Source: Kiloniellales bacterium
GTDB lineage: Bacteria > Pseudomonadota > Alphaproteobacteria > Kiloniellales > JAKSDN01
Assembly: GCA_028280455.1 (NCBI GenBank)
Contig: JANQLT010000162.1
Coordinates: 1 to 37,610 of the forward strand
Length of the DNA: 37,610 nt
Reading direction: 5' to 3'
Part shown: positions 32,620-37,610 of the stretch, in pieces
Layout of the letters: each line of letters opens with the position of its first letter
Position numbering within the stretch: position 1 is the first letter of the stretch
Position numbers and translations under genes: made by a program
Notes under the pieces: generated by a model
What the model saw: the letters and a program-made list of their open reading frames with translations, nothing else
Database searches by the model: none
What the model was told of the DNA's origin: nothing

Positions 32620-33780
32620 ATGTCCATTCGAAAGAGGCGCGAGAGTCGGCCCGCCGAGGCTGGCGTCAAGCGTCGCGATTTCCTCAAGAAGGCCGGCACC
32701 GGCACTGTCGCGATCGCCGCGACGACGGCTGCCGCGTCGAGCTTTCCCAAGCCGTCGCTGGCTCAGGGCGCCATGCAGTGGCGCATGCAGACGACCTGGC
32801 CGAAGAACTTCCCCGGCCTCGGCACCGGCGCCAACAAGCTGGCCGAGTTCATCGGCAAGGCCTCCGGCGGCAAGCTGACGGTCGAGGTCTTCGGCGGCGG
32901 CGAGATCGTGCCGCCCTTCGAGACCATGGACGCCGTCTCCAGCGGCACCCTCGAGATGGGCCACGGCGCGCCCTACTACTGGAAGGGCAAGGTCTCGGCG
33001 AGCCAGTTCATCGCCTCGATTCCCTTCGGCCTCAACGTCGCCGAGCAGAACTCCTGGTTGCAGTTCGGCGGCGGTCAGGAGATCGCCGACAAGGTCTACA
33101 GGGAGCTCGGCTGCAAGTTCTTCGCCTCGGGCAACACGGGCGTCCAGGCCGGCGGCTGGTTCAACAAGGAGATCAACTCCTTGGAGGACTACAAGGGCCT
33201 GAAGATGCGCATCCCGGGCCTCGGCGGCGAGGTGGTCAAGGCGGCCGGCGGCAACGTCGTCAACCTGCCGGGCGGCGAGATCCCGCCGGCGCTGGCCTCC
33301 GGCGCGATCGACGCCACCGAGTGGGTCGGGCCCTATAACGACCTGGCCTTCGGCCTCTACAAGAGCGCCAAGTTCTACTACTACCCGGGCTGGCACGAGC
33401 CGGCGACGCTGCTCGACAACTTCATCAACCTCTCGGCCTGGGAAGGCCTGGACAGCGAGCTGAAGGCCATCGTCGAGACCGCCAACTCCTACGCCAACGC
33501 CTACGTGCTCAACGAGTTCAACGCCAACAACAACAAGTCGCTCGACACGCTGGTGAACGAGCACGGCGTGACCTTGAAGAAGTTCCCGGACAGCGTGCTC
33601 TCCGGCCTGGGCGGCCTGGCCGGTCAGGTGATCGGCGACCTGGCGGCGGCAGACCCGCTCAGCACCGAGGTCCTGTCCTCGATCGTCGCCTTCCGCAGCC
33701 AGGCGATCAGCTACGCCAAGGTCTCCGAGGAGGCCTTCTACACGGCGCGCCGTCTGCCCTTCGACTGGGTCAAGCTGTAA
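32620..33780 (+). CDS. TRAP transporter substrate-binding protein (DctP/TakP-like), Tat-exported
   Basis: This 386-residue periplasmic binding protein of a tripartite ATP-independent transporter carries a twin-arginine signal (VKRRDFLKKAGTGTVAIAATTAAASS) with a cleavage site near SLAQG. The mature part WRMQTTWPKNFPGLGTGANKLAEFI...FGGGEIVPPFETMDAVSSG resembles the TakP/mannitol-chloroaromatic subgroup, which binds 2-oxo acids or related anions. The frame stays open upstream to 32029 inside bpt, but ATG 32620 has AGGGAGGA 9 bp before it. No dctQ or dctM genes are nearby; a terminator follows. The ligand is not predictable. Confidence 0.92.
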   Translation: MSIRKRRESRPAEAGVKRRDFLKKAGTGTVAIAATTAAASSFPKPSLAQGAMQWRMQTTWPKNFPGLGTGANKLAEFIGKASGGKLTVEVFGGGEIVPPFETMDAVSSGTLEMGHGAPYYWKGKVSASQFIASIPFGLNVAEQNSWLQFGGGQEIADKVYRELGCKFFASGNTGVQAGGWFNKEINSLEDYKGLKMRIPGLGGEVVKAAGGNVVNLPGGEIPPALASGAIDATEWVGPYNDLAFGLYKSAKFYYYPGWHEPATLLDNFINLSAWEGLDSELKAIVETANSYANAYVLNEFNANNNKSLDTLVNEHGVTLKKFPDSVLSGLGGLAGQVIGDLAAADPLSTEVLSSIVAFRSQAISYAKVSEEAFYTARRLPFDWVKL

Positions 33781-33817
33781 GCGACGATACGACCATCCAG
33801 ATCGGACTTCCGGACCG

Positions 33818-33846
33818 GCGGGGCCTCAAGGCTCCGCCGGTTTTCT
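33818..33846 (+). terminator. Intrinsic terminator after the TRAP binding protein
   Basis: CCGGCGGGGCC pairs with GGCTCCGCCGG (one G-T pair) around TCAA, followed by TTTTC. It lies about 35-65 bp after the stop of the binding-protein gene and should end its transcript, leaving the gene without downstream membrane subunits in the same message. Confidence 0.8.
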
Positions 33847-33858
33847 CTTGGCCGCCTC

Positions 33859-34014
33859 CTACATGCCGGCGCGCATGAGGCTCTGGAGATCTTGCCACTG
33901 GAACGGCAGGAAGGCGATCGACAGCAGCCCCGAGGTCATCAGGGTCGCCCACGGCACCTCGGCAGGCTGCGCGGCTGTGATCCGCCGTCGCGCCGCCGGC
34001 GTAGACTGCAGCAT
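33859..34014 (-). CDS. Possible small membrane protein (51 aa)
   Basis: An ATG at 34014 on the minus strand opens a 51-codon frame ending in TAG at 33859. It encodes a basic start (MLQSTPAARRRITAAQPAE) and one hydrophobic segment (VPWATLMTSGLLSIAFLPF) followed by a short polar tail. This would fit a one-helix inner-membrane protein. The ribosome site is weak and no homologue is recognised. The 418-bp gap 33781-34198 otherwise holds only the TRAP terminator and no better gene. It could be a remnant of a longer membrane-protein gene. Confidence 0.3.
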   Translation of the reverse strand: MLQSTPAARRRITAAQPAEVPWATLMTSGLLSIAFLPFQWQDLQSLMRAGM

Positions 34015-34198
34015 ACTGAGACGGACCTACGTTCTGGCTTTCGCCACCACCTGCATTCTCTTGTCGACCAAACGTGATGGCGGCGCCCGCTTCCGGCGCA
34101 TCAAGACCTCTTGACGGCGGCGCCCCGCCGGCCATGTCATGGGGAGGCGTTGGGCCCCGCCAACGTCGCGCAGAACACCCGAAGCGACCGATAACACG

Positions 34199-35470
34199 AT
34201 GAAATATTTGCAATTCAGCCCTGAAGGCCCGCTCAAGCCGGCGCTGGCTGTCGTGGCCGTGGCCGGTCTGGTCTTCGCCGGCCTGCAGGTTCTGACGGCG
34301 GTCGAGAGCACCGCCAGGGCCCCGGAGGCCTGCCGGAGCGTCGGGGCCTGGCTCGAGCCCGACAGCGGCAAGACGCTGGCGCCGCAGGACCTTTTCCCGG
34401 CCCTCGCCGGCAAGCGGATCGTGCTGCTGGGCGAGTCGCACACCAGCCGCGAGGACCACCGCTGGCAGCTCCACACCCTGGCGGGCCTGCGCGCCCACAG
34501 CCCGGCCCTGGCCGTCGGCTTCGAGATGTTTCCGCGCGCCCGCCAGGACGCGCTGGACGACTGGTCGGCCGGCCGCCTGACCGACAGTGGCTTCCGGACG
34601 GCGGCCCGCTGGCAGGAGAGCTGGGGCTACGACTACGGCCTCTACGCGCCGCTGTTCCACTTCGTGCGCCAGAACCGCCTGCCGATGATCGCGCTCAACG
34701 TCGACCGGGGCCTGGTCTCGCGGGTCGGCGACGAAGGCTGGAGCGCCGTCCCCGAGGCGGAGCGCGAGGGCGTCTCGGACCCGACGCCGGCCAGCGAGGC
34801 CTATCGGCGCAGCCTGGCGCAAGTCTACGCCCAGAAGCGCCGGCACCGCGCCGGCGGCGACATCGCCGAGGCGATCGACGAGGCGGAGATCGCCGAGATC
34901 CTCGGCGAGGAGAAGTTCGGCCGCTTCGTCGAGGCGCAGCTTACCTGGGACCGGGCCATGGCCGAGGCGCTGTTCGAGGCCAGCCGAGAGGACCCCGAGG
35001 CCCTGGTGGTCGGCATCGTCGGCCGCGGCCATGTCGAGCATGGCCACGGCGTGCCGCACCAGCTCGCCGACCTCGGCGAGGAGAACGTCGCCGTGCTGCT
35101 GCCGATGGAGAGCGGGTCGATCTGCGACGCCGCGGCGCCGGACCTGGCCGACGCGGTCTTCGTCGTCGAAGCCGAGCCCGCGCACCCGGTGCTCGGAGCG
35201 GCGCCGCCCAAGCCGCGCCTCGGCGTGGTCATCGAGCAGAGCGACAAGGGCGTGCGCGTGCTGGAGGTCGTCGAGGGCAGCGTCGCCGAGGCGACCGGGC
35301 TCGAGCCGGGCGACGTGATCCTCGAGGCGGCGCGCGTCCCGGTCGGCCGCGTACCCGAGCTGATCGAGATCATCCAGCGGCAGGCCCCCGGCACGCTCCT
35401 GCCCCTGGAGCTGGACCGCGACGGCGAGCGGCACAGCCTGATCGCCGAGTTCCCCTCCAAGCTCGACTAG
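34199..35470 (+). CDS. ChaN-family protein with C-terminal PDZ domain
   Basis: This 423-residue protein has an N-terminal membrane segment (about 12-33), then a ChaN/DUF399 domain with RIVLLGESHTSREDHRWQ, VGFEMFPRARQDALDDW and VGIVGRGHVEHGHGVPHQL. ChaN-type proteins have been linked to haem binding and iron uptake. The C-terminal 90 residues form a PDZ domain (RLGVVIEQSDKGVRVLEVVEGSVAEATGLEPGDVILEAARVPV), an added peptide-binding module. The ATG at 34199 is preferred over the upstream frame start at 34139. The metallopeptidase gene begins 5 bp after its stop, so the pair are probably co-translated and act together in the periplasm. Confidence 0.85.
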   Translation: MKYLQFSPEGPLKPALAVVAVAGLVFAGLQVLTAVESTARAPEACRSVGAWLEPDSGKTLAPQDLFPALAGKRIVLLGESHTSREDHRWQLHTLAGLRAHSPALAVGFEMFPRARQDALDDWSAGRLTDSGFRTAARWQESWGYDYGLYAPLFHFVRQNRLPMIALNVDRGLVSRVGDEGWSAVPEAEREGVSDPTPASEAYRRSLAQVYAQKRRHRAGGDIAEAIDEAEIAEILGEEKFGRFVEAQLTWDRAMAEALFEASREDPEALVVGIVGRGHVEHGHGVPHQLADLGEENVAVLLPMESGSICDAAAPDLADAVFVVEAEPAHPVLGAAPPKPRLGVVIEQSDKGVRVLEVVEGSVAEATGLEPGDVILEAARVPVGRVPELIEIIQRQAPGTLLPLELDRDGERHSLIAEFPSKLD

Positions 35471-35475
35471 AGGCG

Positions 35476-37482
35476 ATGCCGCGCGCCCTCTTCGCGGCGG
35501 CCCTGTGCCTCGCCGTCCCGGTCCTGGCCACGCCCGCCGATGCCGAGACTCGGGCGCTCGTCGCGCACGACCTCACGGTGACGGTGGAACCGGACAGCCG
35601 CGCGCTCACCGTTCGGCAAGGCTTCACCGTCGAGCACGACGGCACGATTCTCTTGCGCCTGGCGCCCTGGATGGCGGTGATCGATGCCCAGCTCGACGGC
35701 GAGGAAGTCGCGGTCGAGCGGCGGGGCGACCGGCTCCTGCTCGACGCCCCCGAGGCCGGCAGCGGCGCCGTCGACCTGAGCCTGGCAGGCAGGATTCCGG
35801 CCCTGCCGCCGGCGGAGCAGCGCGGCGGCGCCCGCGGCGCCCTGGCCGGCCCCGAGGGCGTCTACCTGCCCGGCGGCGTCGCCTGGATGGCCGACCTGGG
35901 CGACGACTGGATCACATACGACCTCACGGTGGCGGTCCCCGCCGCCTACCGCACGGCCGCCACGGGCCGGCTGGTCGACGAGAGGCTCGACGAGTCCCGC
36001 AATAGCGCGCGCTTCGCGGCCGACTATCCGGCCGAGCCGCCGTCGCTCTTCGTCGGGCCCTATGCGGTGGCCGAGCGCCGGAGCGACGGGCTGCGGGTCC
36101 GCACCTACCTGCACCCGGAGCTGGAAGGCCTGGCCGAGACCTATCTCGAGGCCTCCGCCGACTACGTCCGCCGCTACGCCGAGATCGTCGGCCCCTACCC
36201 CTATGCCGACTTCTTCGTCGTCTCGGCGCCCCTGCCCGTCGGTCTCGGCTTTCCGAACCTGACCTACGTCGGCCGCCGGGTCCTGCCCCTGCCCTTCATG
36301 CGCGGCCGCTCGCTGGCCCACGAGGTGCTGCACAACTGGTGGGGCAACGCCGTCGCGGTCAACTATCGAAGAGGCAACTGGGCCGAGGGCCTGACCACCT
36401 TCATGGCCGACTACGCCCTGGCCGAGGACCGCGGTGCGCCGGCGGCGCGCGAGATGCGCCTCGGCTGGCTGCAGAACTTCGCCGCCCTCGCGCCCGAGCG
36501 CCGCACGGCCGTCACCGCCTTCGTCACCAAGCGGCACGACGCCGCCCAGGTCATCGGCTACGACAAGGCCGCGTTCCTCTTCCACATGCTGCGCGCCGAG
36601 CTGGGCGAAGCGGCCTTCGCGGCCGGGCTGCAGCGCTTCTGGCGCGCGCAGAAGTTCCGCGTTGCCGCCTGGAGCGATCTGCAGAGCGCCTTCGAGGCCG
36701 CCACCGGCAGCGACCTCGACTGGTTCTTCGAGCAGTGGCTGGAGCGCGCCGACGCGCCGCAGGTCGCACTGCTCGCTGCGGAGCCCAGCGAGCAAGGCAA
36801 CGGCCTGACCCTGCGGATCGGCCAGGAAACGCCGCCCTACCGCCTCAGCCTGCCGGTCCTGGTCGAGACCGACGCCGGCGACGAGCGCCACACCCTGCGG
36901 CTGGAGCGGGCCACCGAGGACGTCGAGCTGGCCCTGCAAGGCCGCCCCCGCACCGTGACTCTGGATCCGGACTTCGAGATCTTCCGCGAGCTGCTGCCCG
37001 GCGAGAGCCCGCCGATCTTCCGCGACACCACCCTGGCGCCCGAAGCCGTCCTGGTCCTGCCGAGCGACGACCGCGCCATCGCCGAGACCGGGCGCCGCCT
37101 GGCCGGGCGGCTCCTGCAACGCCGGCCCGAGACCGCCGACGCCGAGCCCGACGAGTTGAAGGGTGTCGCCGTGCTCGCCATCGGCCGCAGCGAGGACATC
37201 GAGGCCCTGCGCCAAGAGGCCGGCCCCTTCAGCCACGCCGAGGCCGTCGCCGCCATGCTCGAGGGCCCGGCCACCGCCCGGGCCTGGAGCGCCCGACGGA
37301 CGGCCGACGACCGGCCCTGGTTCTTCGTCGCCGTCGAGGACGCGGCCGCCTTGGACGCCATCGCCCGGCCGCTACCGCACTACCGGCGGCGCAGCTTCGT
37401 CGTCTTCGAGGGCAGCAAGGCGATCGACAAGGGCTACTGGCCCGCCACCGCCAACCCGCTCAGCCGCCGCTTCGACGACTGA
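35476..37482 (+). CDS. M1-like zinc metallopeptidase with C-terminal extension
   Basis: This 668-residue secreted or periplasmic peptidase has a signal peptide at residues 1-23 (RALFAAALCLAVPVLATPADA). The zinc site is HEVLH (282-286) with Glu304 in NWAEGLT. The spacing is HExxH-X17-E, one residue shorter than the classical X18 of M1 aminopeptidases. The canonical GxMEN exopeptidase motif is not obvious; GLGFPNLTYVG occupies its place, so aminopeptidase activity is uncertain. The last 150 residues (from about 510) are a separate domain of unknown role. It is tightly linked to the ChaN-PDZ gene upstream, 5 bp apart. Confidence 0.87.
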   Translation: MPRALFAAALCLAVPVLATPADAETRALVAHDLTVTVEPDSRALTVRQGFTVEHDGTILLRLAPWMAVIDAQLDGEEVAVERRGDRLLLDAPEAGSGAVDLSLAGRIPALPPAEQRGGARGALAGPEGVYLPGGVAWMADLGDDWITYDLTVAVPAAYRTAATGRLVDERLDESRNSARFAADYPAEPPSLFVGPYAVAERRSDGLRVRTYLHPELEGLAETYLEASADYVRRYAEIVGPYPYADFFVVSAPLPVGLGFPNLTYVGRRVLPLPFMRGRSLAHEVLHNWWGNAVAVNYRRGNWAEGLTTFMADYALAEDRGAPAAREMRLGWLQNFAALAPERRTAVTAFVTKRHDAAQVIGYDKAAFLFHMLRAELGEAAFAAGLQRFWRAQKFRVAAWSDLQSAFEAATGSDLDWFFEQWLERADAPQVALLAAEPSEQGNGLTLRIGQETPPYRLSLPVLVETDAGDERHTLRLERATEDVELALQGRPRTVTLDPDFEIFRELLPGESPPIFRDTTLAPEAVLVLPSDDRAIAETGRRLAGRLLQRRPETADAEPDELKGVAVLAIGRSEDIEALRQEAGPFSHAEAVAAMLEGPATARAWSARRTADDRPWFFVAVEDAAALDAIARPLPHYRRRSFVVFEGSKAIDKGYWPATANPLSRRFDD

Positions 37483-37517
37483 CGACCTGCCGGCTGTCCA
37501 AGGGGAACGACCCGCCC

Positions 37518-37610
37518 CCTCACCCGGCTCCGGCTAGGCTCGGCTGCGCCTCACCAAGCCTGCGCATCCCTCTCCCCCGACGGGGGAGAGGGCTGTGGAG
37601 GCTTAGCGAA
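37518..37610. repeat. Third copy of the palindromic dispersed element (cut by window end)
   Basis: From CCTCACCCGGCTCCGG at 37518 this repeats the element of 313-439 with few changes, through the CCCCCGACGGGGG centre and into the right arm, where the window stops. The flank GACCCGCCCCCTCACCC also matches the flank of the first copies, so the repeat unit is slightly longer than 127 bp. It follows the M1-like gene by 36 bp. Confidence 0.8.

Noticed and set aside
33848-34114. 88-codon plus-strand frame after the TRAP terminator
   Set aside because: No ribosome site, no motif, and it begins inside the region following a terminator.

Overview
The window is chromosomal DNA from a very GC-rich, flagellated alphaproteobacterium. 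I lean to the Rhodospirillales/Kiloniellales side, but that is an inference. The support is: a MotA/MotB pair of alphaproteobacterial type, an Asp-rich (Mg-type) HemB, a Bpt leucyltransferase, a circularly permuted ATP-grasp/alpha-E pair, a malonyl-CoA decarboxylase/malonyl-CoA synthetase locus with an ornithine-decarboxylase-like enzyme, and dispersed CGGGCTTGACCCG palindromes typical of these genomes. There is no prophage, CRISPR array, rRNA or tRNA. I found no intact insertion sequence.

Layout. 1-600: a palindromic dispersed element plus a tandem duplication that copies the 3' end of mmsB. 497-3685 (minus): valine-catabolism operon (isobutyryl-CoA dehydrogenase, 3-hydroxyisobutyryl-CoA hydrolase, 3-hydroxyisobutyrate dehydrogenase). 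3742-5194: a 16-bp tandem repeat and a PaaK/CapK-like adenylate-forming enzyme. 5191-5320: a long MITE-like palindrome. About 5357-5448: a candidate small RNA with its own terminator. 5705-8737: a cysteine-hydrolase homologue lacking the catalytic Cys, a MetA-type homoserine O-acyltransferase with a C-terminal extension, and HemB. 9088-11684: 1-Cys peroxiredoxin, a StrB/HUR-like kinase and a redoxin/2OG-Fe(II)-dioxygenase fusion, apparently one operon. 11805-14323: two alpha/beta hydrolases on the minus strand around a 600-bp hairpin-rich non-coding stretch.

14320-18689: malonate/malonyl-CoA locus. Malonyl-CoA decarboxylase, a PLP decarboxylase and a hydrolase are coupled by ATGA/GTGA overlaps on the minus strand. 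Malonyl-CoA synthetase diverges from them across an array of CAATC/GATTG repeats that looks like an operator. 18949-21333: penicillin-acylase-family Ntn hydrolase. 21405-25056: reverse transsulfuration (cystathionine beta-synthase and gamma-lyase) with a family 9 glycosyltransferase between. 25246-26223 (minus): lysophospholipid acyltransferase. 26476-28376: motA-motB. 28475-28999: RDD membrane protein. 29128-32452: circularly permuted ATP-grasp, alpha-E protein and Bpt. 32620-33780: Tat-dependent TRAP binding protein followed by a terminator. 34199-37482: ChaN-PDZ protein and an M1-like metallopeptidase. 37518-37610: another copy of the palindromic element seen at the left end.

Most genes are ordinary central metabolism. 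The parts most worth follow-up are the putative operator array at 17016-17054, the candidate sRNA near 5357-5448, the duplicated mmsB tail with its palindromic element, the C-terminally extended MetA, the redoxin-dioxygenase fusion operon, and the amidoligase-like pair next to Bpt. All calls come from reading the sequence; no database search was run.
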